The notes below the pieces were generated by a model. It was given only the letters and a program-made list of their open reading frames with translations, was not told the origin of the DNA and ran no database searches. From the NCBI RefSeq assembly GCF_947331465.1, contig NZ_CAMZOK010000003.1, forward strand, positions 766,237 to 830,236: 64,000 nucleotides of DNA. Reading direction: 5' to 3'. Below, one piece after another: positions 52,437-61,765 of the stretch. Made by a program: the position numbers and the translations under genes. The stretch is from Shimia sp. Alg240-R146 (lineage in GTDB: Bacteria; Pseudomonadota; Alphaproteobacteria; Rhodobacterales; Rhodobacteraceae). The stretch's first letter is position 1; every line of letters starts with the position of its first letter.

Positions 52437-53453
52437 TTAGTTGTTCTTGTGTTTCCGGCCCCAGTCACCGCGTTGCAGCCAGACCGCAACGATGATGATC
52501 AGACCCTGCATGGTCCCGTTCAGATAGTTGGAAATCATATCGGTAAAGTTCAGAATATTGCCGATGGTCGTCAGGATCAGCGCACCCAGAATGGTGCCCC
52601 CAATCCGGCCATACCCCCCCTTGAGAACCGTGCCGCCGATGATCACGGCTGCGATGGCCTCCAGTTCCCAGAGAACGCCAGTTGAGGACGACGCGGAGCC
52701 CAATCGCGGCACATAGATAATGGTCGCCAGCGACACGCACAGGCCTTGCAGCACATAGGTCCAGGTCTTGATCCGGTCGACCTGGATAGCAGAGTATCTG
52801 GCAACGCTCTCGTTGGACCCGATGGCGGTGCAATAGCGGCCAAAGGCGGTCCGGTTGAGCAAGAGCCAACCACAGATCGCCACCACGATGAACACCCACA
52901 CGGGGATCGGCAAACCGGCAAAGCTGTCGTAGTAAACCGGGCGATACACACCGCGAATGTCATAGTTCAGCGACAGGGTGCCGCCGTCCGCGAAATAGGT
53001 CACCAGCGAGCGGAAGATGCCCATCGTGCCAAGCGTCACAATGAAGGCTTCGATTTTGCCTTTGGTGGTCAGAAAGCCGTTTATGAACCCGGCCCCGATG
53101 CCAAGGATCACACTGCAGCCGCAGCCAATCAAAACAGTGGTGACACCAGTGCCAAAAGTATCGACCGCGCCATTCATCACAATGATCATGACGCCCGCAA
53201 TCACAGCGGCCATAGACCCTACAGACAGATCGATCCCACCAGCGGTGATCACGAAAGTCGCGCCAACGGCGATGATCCCGATAAAGGCGGATCGCGTCAG
53301 CAGGTTGGTTATGTTGCCCTCACTCAGAAAGGCCGGATTGAGCAGAAACCCGATGATGCACAGAAGGATCAGCGCAATCGCCGGTCCGGCTGTCTTGAAA
53401 TCAAAGTTCTGAAAGCGGGATTTTGGTGTTTGTGTCATGGCAGTCTCAGTCAT
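52437..53453 (-). CDS. Sugar ABC transporter permease (CUT2/RbsC type)
   Basis: The 338-aa membrane protein with eight to ten helices contains the family segments FVITAGGIDLSVGSM and, near the C-terminus, GGTVLKGGYGRIGGTILGALIL. It starts at ATG 53453 (GGGAGA upstream), overlapping the ATPase stop by 8 bp, so both are coupled. It forms the channel for the sugar bound by the protein at 51404-52357. Confidence 0.92.
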   Translation of the reverse strand: MTETAMTQTPKSRFQNFDFKTAGPAIALILLCIIGFLLNPAFLSEGNITNLLTRSAFIGIIAVGATFVITAGGIDLSVGSMAAVIAGVMIIVMNGAVDTFGTGVTTVLIGCGCSVILGIGAGFINGFLTTKGKIEAFIVTLGTMGIFRSLVTYFADGGTLSLNYDIRGVYRPVYYDSFAGLPIPVWVFIVVAICGWLLLNRTAFGRYCTAIGSNESVARYSAIQVDRIKTWTYVLQGLCVSLATIIYVPRLGSASSSTGVLWELEAIAAVIIGGTVLKGGYGRIGGTILGALILTTIGNILNFTDMISNYLNGTMQGLIIIVAVWLQRGDWGRKHKNN

Positions 53454-54972
53454 GGTTTGTCTCCCGCTTTAGCCCAGCGGCATAGCGTACGATTTCATTT
53501 TCGTTGATGTGATCACCGCTCAGAATTCCGGTGATCTGGCCCTCGCGCATCACCGCAACGCGGTGGCTGACGCCAATGACTTCCGGCATCTCCGATGAGA
53601 TCACTACGACCGACACGCCTTCGGCGGCGATGGCGGCGATGAAGTGATAGATCTGCTGTTTGGTGCCCACATCAATGCCGCGCGTCGGCTCATCGATGAT
53701 CAGAATGCGCGGGTCACATTCCATGACCTTGGCCAGCAGCAGTTTTTGCTGATTGCCGCCCGACAGATCACCGACATCGATATTGGCGTCACGCGACCGA
53801 ATGTCGAAACGACGCACGGCGCGCTCCATCGCCTTAGCTTCGGCCTTGCGATCGACAGATCCGTTGCGCACAAACTTCGGCAACGCAAAAAGCGTCAGAT
53901 TTTCGCGCATCTTCTTGTCGAGCAGCAGGCCTTTGCCCTTGCGATCTTTGGTCAAGTAAACCACGCCCGCATCGCGGGCTTTGGACACCGATGTGAACTC
54001 GGCTGGCGCGCCATCAAAAAGCACCTCGCCTCCGTCAATCGGCGCGAGGCCACAGATTGCTTCAAACACCGCCGTGCGCCCTGATCCGATCAGACCCGAA
54101 AACCCCAAAACTTCGCCTTTGCGCAGATAAAAGCTGACGCCTTCAACGTCGGGCGCATAAAGGTTTTTAACCTCCAACACACGGTCGGCATCCACGTCCG
54201 CTTCATTGATAGGTGGGTAAAGATCCGACAGTTCCCGACCAACCATCATCTGCGCCATGGCGTCCAGCGTTAGGTCGCTGGCCTCTTGGGTGGCGATCCA
54301 TTGGCCGTCCCGCATCACGGTGACCCGATCCGATATTTCTTTCACTTCGGTCAACTTGTGGCTCACGAAAATGATCGCCACGCCCTGTTCTTTAAGTCGC
54401 GCAATCTGTTTGAAAAACAGCTTGGTCTCGGCTTCTGTAAGGGTCGCTGTTGGTTCATCCATGATCAGAACCCGCGCATCGCGGCTCATGGCTTTGACGA
54501 TTTCAACCATCTGCTTTTGGGCAATGGACAGGTCGGAAATCCGGTCGCCCGGCGCGATGTTAAGGCCGATGTCGTCAAGATACCCCTGCACGACCTCTGC
54601 CATCTGCTGTCGGTCGAGCCGCCCACGGTTTGTGATTTCACGCCCAAGAAAGACGTTTTCCTCAACCGTCATTTGCTCTGCGAGGTTCAGTTCCTGGTGG
54701 ATCAAAACAACGCCCAACTTTTCCGTCTCTCCATTGGGCGGCAAGGTCATCTCTTGGCCGTCCATCAGGATGCGGCCCGAAGTGGGTTGGTGAAAGCCCG
54801 AGAGGATTTTCATCAGCGTGGACTTGCCCGCGCCGTTCTCGCCAATCAGCGCGTGAACTTCGCCGGCTTTGATATCCATCGACACGCTGAACAGAACCGG
54901 CACGGTTCCGAACGACTTGCTGATACGCTCGGCGCAAAGCACCGACGCGGCTATGGTCTGGCCATCGGGCAC
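53446..54972 (-). CDS. Sugar ABC transporter ATP-binding protein (RbsA type, two ATPase domains)
   Basis: The 508-aa protein has two nucleotide-binding domains. The first has GENGAGKSTLMKIL, the signature region LSIAQKQMVEIVKAMS and Walker B VLIMDEPTATL. The second has the usual degenerate GLIGSGRTAVFE in place of Walker A, LSGGNQQKLLLAKVM and ILIIDEPTRGIDVGTK. It starts at GTG 54972 behind GGGAGGAGAG. It is the first gene of the operon and faces the LacI gene across the three operator-like repeats. Confidence 0.93.
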   Translation of the reverse strand: MPDGQTIAASVLCAERISKSFGTVPVLFSVSMDIKAGEVHALIGENGAGKSTLMKILSGFHQPTSGRILMDGQEMTLPPNGETEKLGVVLIHQELNLAEQMTVEENVFLGREITNRGRLDRQQMAEVVQGYLDDIGLNIAPGDRISDLSIAQKQMVEIVKAMSRDARVLIMDEPTATLTEAETKLFFKQIARLKEQGVAIIFVSHKLTEVKEISDRVTVMRDGQWIATQEASDLTLDAMAQMMVGRELSDLYPPINEADVDADRVLEVKNLYAPDVEGVSFYLRKGEVLGFSGLIGSGRTAVFEAICGLAPIDGGEVLFDGAPAEFTSVSKARDAGVVYLTKDRKGKGLLLDKKMRENLTLFALPKFVRNGSVDRKAEAKAMERAVRRFDIRSRDANIDVGDLSGGNQQKLLLAKVMECDPRILIIDEPTRGIDVGTKQQIYHFIAAIAAEGVSVVVISSEMPEVIGVSHRVAVMREGQITGILSGDHINENEIVRYAAGLKRETNHD

Positions 54973-55025
54973 AGTCTCTCCTCCCTGTGCAGTCTGTACG
55001 GTTTCTCACCGCTTGTTTTGTTGTG

Positions 55026-55084
55026 ATGTAAACCTTTTCATAACTTATGTAAACCTTTTCATAAATTGATGTAAACCTTTTCAC
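55026..55084. promoter_or_regulatory. Three tandem LacI-operator-like repeats
   Basis: ATGTAAACCTTTTCATAA occurs at 55026-55043 and 55047-55064, and ATGTAAACCTTTTCAC at 55069-55084. Spacing is 21 and 22 bp, two helical turns. The core TGTAAA-CC-TTTTCA is an imperfect palindrome (half-sites TGTAAA/TGAAAA) of the LacI-family type. It lies between the ABC operon start and the divergent lacI-type gene. Confidence 0.8.
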
Positions 55085-55165
55085 CGCTTACCCGAAAGGC
55101 TATACCTGCCGCAACAGCATTGATTTACAAAGCGAATTCAACTTCGCAGACAGGCGCAAAATCCG

Positions 55166-56224
55166 GTGACGGAAGAGACCAGAAAACCCGCGACAATCGA
55201 GGATGTCGCCAAGCTTGCAGGCGTCTCAATCGCGACCGTCAGCCGTGCGATTCGCAACCCCGAGAAGGTCGCGGAAAGCACCCGCAAGAAGGTCACCGCC
55301 GCGATTGCCCGCACCGGTTACACCGCAAACGCGATGGCCCAAAATCTGCGGATGAAGCGCTCGCAAATGGTCATGGTGCTTGCCCCATCGATTGCTGACC
55401 CGAACTTTCCGACCATTCTGATCGGCCTGGAAAAGATCGCCAACGAACGCGGCTACGGGGTGCTGATCGGCAATACCGAGGGTGAAATCGCACTGGAAGA
55501 AGCCCACATGCGGTTCCTGTCTACGGGCATGGCTGACGGTCTTGTACTCCTCACCGGTCATGTACCTGTCGCGGGAGGACCACACGCCACTCCGGCGCAA
55601 TTGCCGCCCACCGTCGCGGTCGGGCGCCCTATTGAAACCGAAGATCTCGCCTATGTTGGGGTTGACGATGTCGCGGCCTCAAAGATGGCAACTGAATACC
55701 TCGTGTCGCTGGGGCATCGTCGCATCGTCTATGTCACAGGCGGGCCGGGCAACATTGTTTCGGAACACCGCGAGAAAGGCTATCGCCTTGGCCTTGCCGA
55801 GTACTCCGAACCGCTGGAAAGCTGGAGCATCGACGGCGACAGCAGTTCTGAAAGCGGTCGCGCCGCGGTCGAGCGCCTGTTCATCAAAGACACTCTGCCC
55901 ACTGCGTTTTTCTGCTTCAATGACAATACGGCGATTGGTGTGATTTCGGCTCTGCGCCTGCGCGGCTATCGCGTGCCCGAAGACTTCTCGGTGATCGGCT
56001 TTGACGATATCCCGTTTGCCAGTCACATCACTCCCGCGCTGACCACAATCCGTCAGCCGCGCAGCCAGATCGGTGAACGGGCGATGACATTCCTTTTAGA
56101 CGGACTAGAGACCCGCCAGAAGCCGCGACAACACGAGCTCTTGCATGGTGATCTGGTGGTGCGTGAAAGCTGCGGACCGGCGCCGTCGTCCGCTCACCAG
56201 CTGACCCGCCGCGATACCCCCTAA
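55166..56224 (+). CDS. LacI-family transcriptional regulator
   Basis: The 352-aa regulator starts with GTG 55166 and has an N-terminal LacI helix-turn-helix (ATIEDVAKLAGVSIATVSRAI) with hinge helix residues to about 60. A periplasmic-binding-protein-like effector domain follows (about 65-340; FFCFNDNTAIGVISALRLRGYRVPEDFSVIGFDDI). It is divergent from the sugar ABC operon; the three repeats upstream are the likely operators for both directions. The effector is presumably the transported sugar or a metabolite. Confidence 0.93.
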   Translation: MTEETRKPATIEDVAKLAGVSIATVSRAIRNPEKVAESTRKKVTAAIARTGYTANAMAQNLRMKRSQMVMVLAPSIADPNFPTILIGLEKIANERGYGVLIGNTEGEIALEEAHMRFLSTGMADGLVLLTGHVPVAGGPHATPAQLPPTVAVGRPIETEDLAYVGVDDVAASKMATEYLVSLGHRRIVYVTGGPGNIVSEHREKGYRLGLAEYSEPLESWSIDGDSSSESGRAAVERLFIKDTLPTAFFCFNDNTAIGVISALRLRGYRVPEDFSVIGFDDIPFASHITPALTTIRQPRSQIGERAMTFLLDGLETRQKPRQHELLHGDLVVRESCGPAPSSAHQLTRRDTP

Positions 56225-56234
56225 AATAGCGAAA

Positions 56235-56260
56235 GCCGCCGCTCCGGCAGGAGCAGCGGC
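56235..56260. other. Hairpin between convergent LacI and SDR genes
   Basis: GCCGC-C-GCTCC and GGAGC-A-GCGGC form a 10-bp stem with one mismatch and a GGCA loop. No T-run on either strand; it may still end transcription from both sides weakly. Confidence 0.45.
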
Positions 56261-56286
56261 CAACACGGGAGGACCCGTGAAACGCC

Positions 56287-57033
56287 TCAGGAAAAGAGCG
56301 TTCCGCCGTTCACATCAATATTGGTGCCGGTCACGAAAGAGGACTCGTCACTCGCAAGGAAGCCAACCACTTTAGCAACTTCTTCGGACGACCCTTCCCG
56401 CTTCAGCGGTGTGATGCCTGCCACGTGTTCGCGTACGGCATCGGTCGTGAAGGTGTTGTGAAAATCTGTGTCGATCATACCCGGGCATAGGCTGTTGACG
56501 CGAATATCAGGACCCAGCTCTTTGGCCAGTCCGCGCGTCAGCGTCATTACGGCACCTTTTGAAGCGCCATAGGCCGCCGCACCAGGGCCACCACCGTCGC
56601 GTCCGGCTTGGGATGCCAAGCCAACGATGGAGCCGCCCTTGGACATATGTGGCAAACTCGCCGTAACCATCAGCGCGAACGATGTCAGGTTCACGTCCAT
56701 GACTGCATTCCAATGCGCCAGCGTCATCTCCGACATCTTCACCCGCTTGAGCAACCCGCCGGTCACATGCACCAGCACATCAACGCGGCCAAATTTGGCG
56801 ACGGTTGCATCGACAAGCGCGGCAACGTCGGCCTCTTTGGTGAGATCGCCCTGCAGCGCCAGGGCTTGTCCGCCTGCGGCCTCAATTTCAGCCACAGCGC
56901 TTTCGGCGCCAGCGGAACTCGCGAAATAGTTTATGACAACATTTGCCCCGCGCGCGGCAAGTTCCATCACACAGGCGCGCCCGATGTCGCGACCGCCACC
57001 CGTCACAATTGCCGTTTTTCCCTTGAGATCCAT
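56287..57033 (-). CDS. Short-chain dehydrogenase/reductase of TRAP module
   Basis: The 248-aa classical SDR shows AIVTGGGRDIGRACVMELAARG, NYFAS at the cofactor-specificity position, an active-site Ser region SKGGSIVGLAS, and Y-G-A-S-K (YxxxK). The ending FVTGTNIDVNGG is typical of the family. ATG follows GAGGGTGTC. It probably oxidises a hydroxy acid or sugar acid brought in by the TRAP transporter. It lies downstream of the GntR gene after a 262-bp gap that carries one copy of the shared 16-bp motif, so it has its own promoter. Confidence 0.88.
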   Translation of the reverse strand: MDLKGKTAIVTGGGRDIGRACVMELAARGANVVINYFASSAGAESAVAEIEAAGGQALALQGDLTKEADVAALVDATVAKFGRVDVLVHVTGGLLKRVKMSEMTLAHWNAVMDVNLTSFALMVTASLPHMSKGGSIVGLASQAGRDGGGPGAAAYGASKGAVMTLTRGLAKELGPDIRVNSLCPGMIDTDFHNTFTTDAVREHVAGITPLKREGSSEEVAKVVGFLASDESSFVTGTNIDVNGGTLFS

Positions 57034-57112
57034 GACACCCTCTTTGTGCTGTGGTCCGCGTATTCACGAACCTGTTTCGTCACTGGGGTATCGCAGGATG
57101 GCGCCCTAGGCA

Positions 57113-57128
57113 ATACAAATTTTTACAA
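57113..57128. promoter_or_regulatory. Shared 16-bp motif, copy A (SDR promoter)
   Basis: ATACAAATTTTTACAA, 80-95 bp upstream of the SDR start. It matches copies at 61674-61689 and 63437-63452 in 15 of 16 and 14 of 16 positions. Confidence 0.65.
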
Positions 57129-57295
57129 ATTTGAGTCGCAGCAAAGGTTGCTCAAGAGATATTCGAGAACTCCCTTAACGATCTGAAATTTAACAATTTA
57201 TCTAAGCAAGGCGCCGGATTCACCAAGCAAATCCTCTTAACGGGCCGAAGAGATGTTTGCAGATAAGTTACAAATCAGCACAAGCCTTGGTGTGG

Positions 57296-58021
57296 CTATT
57301 GCCCCTCAAACACTCGCATACGCGCGTTGTCCACGTGGGCGCGCATCGCCAAGCGTGCAGCCTCGCTGTCGCGGGCTTCGATGGCTTCCATAATCGCGTA
57401 GTGTTCGCGCTGAACCATCTCCATCCGTTCTTTGGGTTTGGTCAGCGACAGATTGCGGGTCAGGTTCAGACCAATCAGGATATTGGGTTTCATCGACGCC
57501 CGCGCAGCCGAGAAATACTGATTTCCCGACGCGGTGCAGATCGCCTCATGAAATAGCTCATCCGTGTCTACACCCAATTCATCGCGCGCCACGCAGCGGT
57601 CCAACTCCTCGAGGGCGGCCCGCATCGCTTTGAGATCCGCATCGCTGCGCCGCGCGGCTGCCAAAAAAGCGGCCTCACCCTCGATGGCGACACGGAATTC
57701 GAATGTGCGTTGAATATCGGCAATCGAGCCTACTGGCGCAAAATCCAGAACCGCGCCTTCCGGACGACGCTGCACAAACGAGCCTGATCCCTGCCTGGAC
57801 ACCACAACGCCGTCTTCGCGCAACTGCTTTAACGCCTGCCGCAACACCGGACGGGACACTTCCAACTGCTCACTTAGCGCATGTTCCGTCGGAAGCTTGG
57901 ACCCTACTGCAAATTCGCCGCTCACGATCATCGACAAGATGTTTTCGTAGCACCGGTCCGACAAGGTCCGGTCTTTGCCGCGGCGCGTAGCGGTTTTCAC
58001 AGTGGGGTCTTCGAGGGTCAT
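57296..58021 (-). CDS. GntR-family (FadR subfamily) transcriptional regulator
   Basis: The 241-aa regulator starts at ATG 58021, overlapping the RraA-like stop by 4 bp (a TTG at 58042 is in frame). The N-terminal winged HTH has GSKLPTEHALSEQLEVSRPVLRQALKQLREDGVVVSRQGSGSFV. The C-terminal FCD ligand domain has EFRVAIEGEAAFLAAARR and DELFHEAICTASGN with likely metal-binding His. FCD regulators sense carboxylic or sugar acids. It is co-transcribed with the TRAP genes; the 16-bp motif before three local promoters is its probable site. Confidence 0.9.
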   Translation of the reverse strand: MTLEDPTVKTATRRGKDRTLSDRCYENILSMIVSGEFAVGSKLPTEHALSEQLEVSRPVLRQALKQLREDGVVVSRQGSGSFVQRRPEGAVLDFAPVGSIADIQRTFEFRVAIEGEAAFLAAARRSDADLKAMRAALEELDRCVARDELGVDTDELFHEAICTASGNQYFSAARASMKPNILIGLNLTRNLSLTKPKERMEMVQREHYAIMEAIEARDSEAARLAMRAHVDNARMRVFEGQ

Positions 58022-58734
58022 CGGTTGTTGCGTTGCCTCCAAGCAGCGAATTTTTCGGCCGTGTCCGGATCGGTTGGCGGATACAGCCCGAATGTTGACA
58101 CGCCCTCTTGCACCATTTCCAGAACGAAGTCTTCAAATACCGTCATTTCCACCGACTCTGTGGCGATTTGCTCCACCAAATGCGCCGGAATACACACAAC
58201 GCCCTCGCCATCACCCACAATTACGTCGCCTGGAAAGACCGACACGCCGCCACAGGCCACCGGATCGTTGATCGCAACTGCGTGGTGGCTGATCAGGTTT
58301 GTCGGCGCACTTGGCCGTGTGTGATAGGCAGGCATGGCCAATTCTGAAATTTCCGGCGTGTCGCGAAATCCGCCATCCGTGACAATGCCCGCAACGCCCC
58401 TGGTTTGAAGGCGCGTCACCAAAATGCCCCCGGCCGACGCCGCCGATGCGTCTTGGCGCGAGTCGATCACAAAGACTGCGCCCTCAGGGCACTCTTCCAC
58501 GCCTTTGCGCTGTGGATTATCGCGATCGGCAAAGCTTTCCAGCATATCGAGGTCTTCGCGCGCCGGGATATAGCGCAGCGTATATGCTTCGCCCACCATG
58601 TTTTTACCGGGATTCAGCCGCTGCGGTCCCTGAAAAAAGATGTTGCGAAAGCCGCGCTTGAACATCGCTGTGGTCAGGGTCGCGGTGCTGACGCCCATCA
58701 GCGTTTCGCGGATTTCTTTGGTCAGTACAGTCAT
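58018..58734 (-). CDS. RraA-like protein (hydroxy-oxo-acid aldolase/dehydratase superfamily)
   Basis: The 238-aa protein belongs to the RraA/HMG-aldolase superfamily. The core is GGILVTRLQTRGVAGIVTDGGFRDTPEI, with the Arg-Asp pair that binds the pyruvate-like part and the metal in class II pyruvate aldolases. GDVIVGDGEGVVCIP follows. Members in transporter operons act on sugar acids or 4-hydroxy-2-oxo acids rather than on RNase E. It starts at ATG 58734 with GAGGAAAACCT upstream, 9 bp after the DctM stop, and overlaps the GntR start. Confidence 0.85.
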   Translation of the reverse strand: MTVLTKEIRETLMGVSTATLTTAMFKRGFRNIFFQGPQRLNPGKNMVGEAYTLRYIPAREDLDMLESFADRDNPQRKGVEECPEGAVFVIDSRQDASAASAGGILVTRLQTRGVAGIVTDGGFRDTPEISELAMPAYHTRPSAPTNLISHHAVAINDPVACGGVSVFPGDVIVGDGEGVVCIPAHLVEQIATESVEMTVFEDFVLEMVQEGVSTFGLYPPTDPDTAEKFAAWRQRNNR

Positions 58735-58743
58735 AGGTTTTCC

Positions 58744-60024
58744 TCAGTCAAACAGCGATGGCAGGAACAAAGACACCGCCGGCACATAGGTCACAAGAAT
58801 CAAGGCAAACAGGATCGCAAGGTAGAACGGCCAGATCGATTTGAGCGTTTCCTCGATCCGGATACGCCCCACGGCACAACCGACAAACAGGCAGGTGCCC
58901 ACTGGCGGCGTACACAGGCCAAGCCCAAGGTTCACCAACAACATGATGCCAAATTGCTCAGGCTCCATGCCAAGGTTTTTCACGATCGGCAAAAAGATCG
59001 GCGTACAAATCAGGATCAGCGCCGCCATGTCCATAATCATGCCCAGCACCAGCAGCATCAGGTTGATCATCAGCAGGATTGCGAATTTGCTTTCCGAAAT
59101 CCCCAGCATGAACGAGCCGAGTTTGTCCGGCACCTGATAAAGCGCCAAAAGATATGCAAATGAGCTGGCAAACCCGATCAGAACCATCACCATCGCAGTT
59201 GTGCGTACGGCTTGAACCACGGCGGTTTTAAAGCCGTTCCAATCGAGCGAACGATAGACAAAGAACGTCAGCAGCAGTGCATAGATCGCGCCAAAGGCAC
59301 CGGATTCCGTCACCGTAAAGACACCAGAAAGCACACCGCCCACGATGATCACTGCTGTGACCAACCCTGGCAACGCCGCCAGCGACGAGCGCCAAACTTC
59401 ACCCCAACCAGGGAACTTCTCCGCTGGGTAGTTGTGTTTCACCGCAATGATATAGGCCGCCACAGCAAGGCAGACACACATCAGGATGCCTGGCACAACG
59501 CCCGCAAGGAACAGTTGCGAAATCGACAGACCGCCGCCTGCGGCAACCGCGAAAATAATCATATTGTGGCTGGGCGGAATTACGATGCCGGCAATCGATG
59601 ACGTCACAGTCACGTTCACCGCGTAATCCGGCCGATAGCCGCGCTCCTTCATCACCGGAATGAGGATCGATCCCAGTGCCGAGATATCAGCAACCGCTGA
59701 TCCCGAGATGCCGCCAAACAGCATGCTGGAGAAAATATTCACCGATGCGAGGCCGCCGCGGATGTGGCCCACAAGGGCCGAGGCGAATTTCACGAGCCGC
59801 GCAGCGATGCCCCCGTGCAACATCAACTCACCAGCAAAGACAAAGAACGGGATCGCCAGCAACGAAAAGACCGAGATGCCCGAAACAGACCGTTGGAATG
59901 TGATCAGCAGAGGGAAGCCCTCGTACCAGAATGCGGCCGCCGCCGCGATGCCCATGGCAAAGGCCACCGGCAGGCCGATTATCACACAGCCAAAGAATGC
60001 GCCCAGAAGTAGTGCCAAACCCAT
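58744..60024 (-). CDS. TRAP transporter large permease (DctM)
   Basis: The 426-aa membrane protein with about twelve hydrophobic segments carries family blocks LLAIPFFVFAGELMLHGGIAARLV, FGGISGSAVADISALGSILIPVM, SSIAGIVIPPSHNMIIF and PPVGTCLFVGCAVG. It uses the ion gradient to import the ligand bound by the DctP protein at 60633-61628. It is 1 bp from the small permease gene. Confidence 0.95.
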   Translation of the reverse strand: MGLALLLGAFFGCVIIGLPVAFAMGIAAAAAFWYEGFPLLITFQRSVSGISVFSLLAIPFFVFAGELMLHGGIAARLVKFASALVGHIRGGLASVNIFSSMLFGGISGSAVADISALGSILIPVMKERGYRPDYAVNVTVTSSIAGIVIPPSHNMIIFAVAAGGGLSISQLFLAGVVPGILMCVCLAVAAYIIAVKHNYPAEKFPGWGEVWRSSLAALPGLVTAVIIVGGVLSGVFTVTESGAFGAIYALLLTFFVYRSLDWNGFKTAVVQAVRTTAMVMVLIGFASSFAYLLALYQVPDKLGSFMLGISESKFAILLMINLMLLVLGMIMDMAALILICTPIFLPIVKNLGMEPEQFGIMLLVNLGLGLCTPPVGTCLFVGCAVGRIRIEETLKSIWPFYLAILFALILVTYVPAVSLFLPSLFD

Positions 60025-60025
60025 C

Positions 60026-60556
60026 TTACACGACCTCTCCGTCGATATAGTTTTGCCCGCGCATCATCAGCGCAAGACGGAAAAGGGCGCGAAACCCGGC
60101 GAAAATGCACACCAGACCGCCACACAACAGGGCAGACAGGGTGCGAAAACTCTCTGGAATATCCAGCATCGGCAACATCGTGGACCAACCGAACTGAAAC
60201 AGCTCAAGGCTCGCAACCATCATCAATGCGCCAAACACGGCAAGAACGAAGTCGTTGAACAAGCGCAGCACGGCGCTCACTTTGGGACCCATGGCATCGC
60301 GAAATAACGTAACGCCCAGATGGGTTTGCTCGTGCACACCAGCGGCCGCGCCAAGATAAGCAATGTAGCACACCAACAAGAGCGCCAGCTGCTCTACCCA
60401 CGTCGGCGTCGCGTTCAGCACATAGCGCCCGAACACCAGCCAGCCAAACGTGGTCACCAAAACCACCAACGCACAGGACGCGGCGAAAATGCAGAGATTG
60501 CTAAGCCATCCAAGAATGCGCTCACCGCGATTTATCCAACCGGGATATTCTTGCAC
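60026..60556 (-). CDS. TRAP transporter small permease (DctQ)
   Basis: The 176-aa protein has four membrane helices and the family motif FGRYVLNATPTWVEQLALLL, followed by AAAGVHEQTHLGV. It starts with GTG 60556 behind GGGGGGAAG. Placed between the DctP and DctM genes, it completes a DctPQM system. Confidence 0.92.
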   Translation of the reverse strand: MQEYPGWINRGERILGWLSNLCIFAASCALVVLVTTFGWLVFGRYVLNATPTWVEQLALLLVCYIAYLGAAAGVHEQTHLGVTLFRDAMGPKVSAVLRLFNDFVLAVFGALMMVASLELFQFGWSTMLPMLDIPESFRTLSALLCGGLVCIFAGFRALFRLALMMRGQNYIDGEVV

Positions 60557-60632
60557 TGTCTTCCCCCCAATTTCGAAAAAGAGAGGCGCCCCACGTTTGC
60601 CGCAGGGCGCCTGCCAAATTTGTTAACTCAGA

Positions 60633-61628
60633 TCATTCTGCGTTGCGGAACAGGTTGACCAGATCGGTCATTTCCGGGTTTGCAGCCAGGAAGCTGTCAT
60701 AGACAGGAGCCATCGCCGCCTGGAAAGCCGATTTGTCAGCAATCTCGTTCACGGTGACGCCGCCGGACTTTACAATTTCCATCGACGCCATTTCGCGCTT
60801 CTGCCACAGCTCACGCTGCAGTTCGGTGGATTTGCGGCCCGCTTCGCGTACAGCAGCCTGTTGATCCGCGGTCAGCGAGTCAAAAGTCTTTTTGGCCATG
60901 CAGAGACACTCAGGAATGATCAGGTGCTGCGACATGGAGTAGTACTGCGCAACTTCAAAGTGGCTTGTGGATTCGTAAGATGGCGGATTGTTTTCCGCAC
61001 CGTCCACAACACCGGTCTTGATCGACTGGTACACTTCGGCGAATGCCATCGGTGTGGCGTTGCCGCCCATGGCTTCGATCATGCCAACGAACAGATCGTT
61101 GTTCATGACGCGCACTTTCATGCCCGCAACATCGTCTGGTGTGTTGATTGGCTTGATGGAGTTATAGAAAGACCGTGCGCCGGCATCATAGTAACCCAGA
61201 GCAACAATGCCCTTTTCTTCAAGTGCTTTACCAAGCGCTTCACCGCCGGCACCATCCATCAGTTCATACATCTGTGGAACAGATTTGAAAATGAATGGCA
61301 GCGATACAACGTTGGTGGCCGGAACGGCCTGACCCATTGGGCCGAGGCTGAATACACCAAAGTCGATGATGCCAAGGCGCAGTTGCTCAATCGCGTCAGG
61401 CTGAGAGCCAAGAACACCCGAGTGGAATACTTTGCCTTTGATGTCGCCACCAGTGGCTTCGGTCACATCCGCCATGAATGCTTCCATGCCATGCGACACA
61501 GGATAGTCTTCTACGTGGATGTTCCAGCCGCGCCAGTCTTTGGCTTCGGCCGCCAACGGCAGCATCATGCCCGCAGCTGCAACAGCGGCGGTCAGAGTCT
61601 TTTTCGAAATCATCTTCGCAAATGTCAT
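60633..61628 (-). CDS. TRAP transporter solute-binding protein (DctP)
   Basis: The 331-aa exported protein starts at ATG 61628 behind GGAGGAGG; the frame is open to 61670. Signal peptide TLTAAVAAAGMMLPLAAEA. Family features are FHSGVLGSQPDAIEQLRLGIIDFGVF, a GMKVRVMNNDLFVGMIEAMGGNATPMAFAEVYQSIKTGVVDGAENN block containing the carboxylate-binding Arg, and NPPSYESTSHFEVAQYYS. It binds an organic or sugar acid. A terminator and a 16-bp motif copy lie upstream, so the TRAP operon begins here. Confidence 0.94.
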   Translation of the reverse strand: MTFAKMISKKTLTAAVAAAGMMLPLAAEAKDWRGWNIHVEDYPVSHGMEAFMADVTEATGGDIKGKVFHSGVLGSQPDAIEQLRLGIIDFGVFSLGPMGQAVPATNVVSLPFIFKSVPQMYELMDGAGGEALGKALEEKGIVALGYYDAGARSFYNSIKPINTPDDVAGMKVRVMNNDLFVGMIEAMGGNATPMAFAEVYQSIKTGVVDGAENNPPSYESTSHFEVAQYYSMSQHLIIPECLCMAKKTFDSLTADQQAAVREAGRKSTELQRELWQKREMASMEIVKSGGVTVNEIADKSAFQAAMAPVYDSFLAANPEMTDLVNLFRNAE

Positions 61629-61673
61629 TTTGTCCTCCTCCTGACAATTTGTCAGATTTGTAACTCTCATACA

Positions 61674-61689
61674 TTACAAATTTTTACAA
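61674..61689. promoter_or_regulatory. Shared 16-bp motif, copy B (TRAP promoter)
   Basis: TTACAAATTTTTACAA, 46-61 bp upstream of the DctP start. The two TTACAA halves are 10 bp apart, one helical turn. Confidence 0.7.
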
Positions 61690-61721
61690 CAATTTATTTT
61701 GGACTTCCAACTCGAAGCAGC

Positions 61722-61760
61722 CAAAAAAATGGCCGCACCCTTGGTTGCAAAGGCGCGGCC
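61722..61760 (-). terminator. Rho-independent terminator after aldehyde dehydrogenase gene
   Basis: On the minus strand GGCCGC and GCGGCC (61755-61760 with 61731-61736), plus an inner four-pair stem, are followed by ATTTTTTT. It isolates the aldehyde dehydrogenase transcript from the TRAP operon. Confidence 0.8.
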
Positions 61761-61765
61761 AGTCG

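Noticed and set aside
58018..58734. Annotation as RNase E inhibitor RraA or menaquinone methyltransferase
   Set aside because: Position inside a TRAP/GntR catabolic operon and the GFRD motif favour the aldolase-like members of the superfamily.
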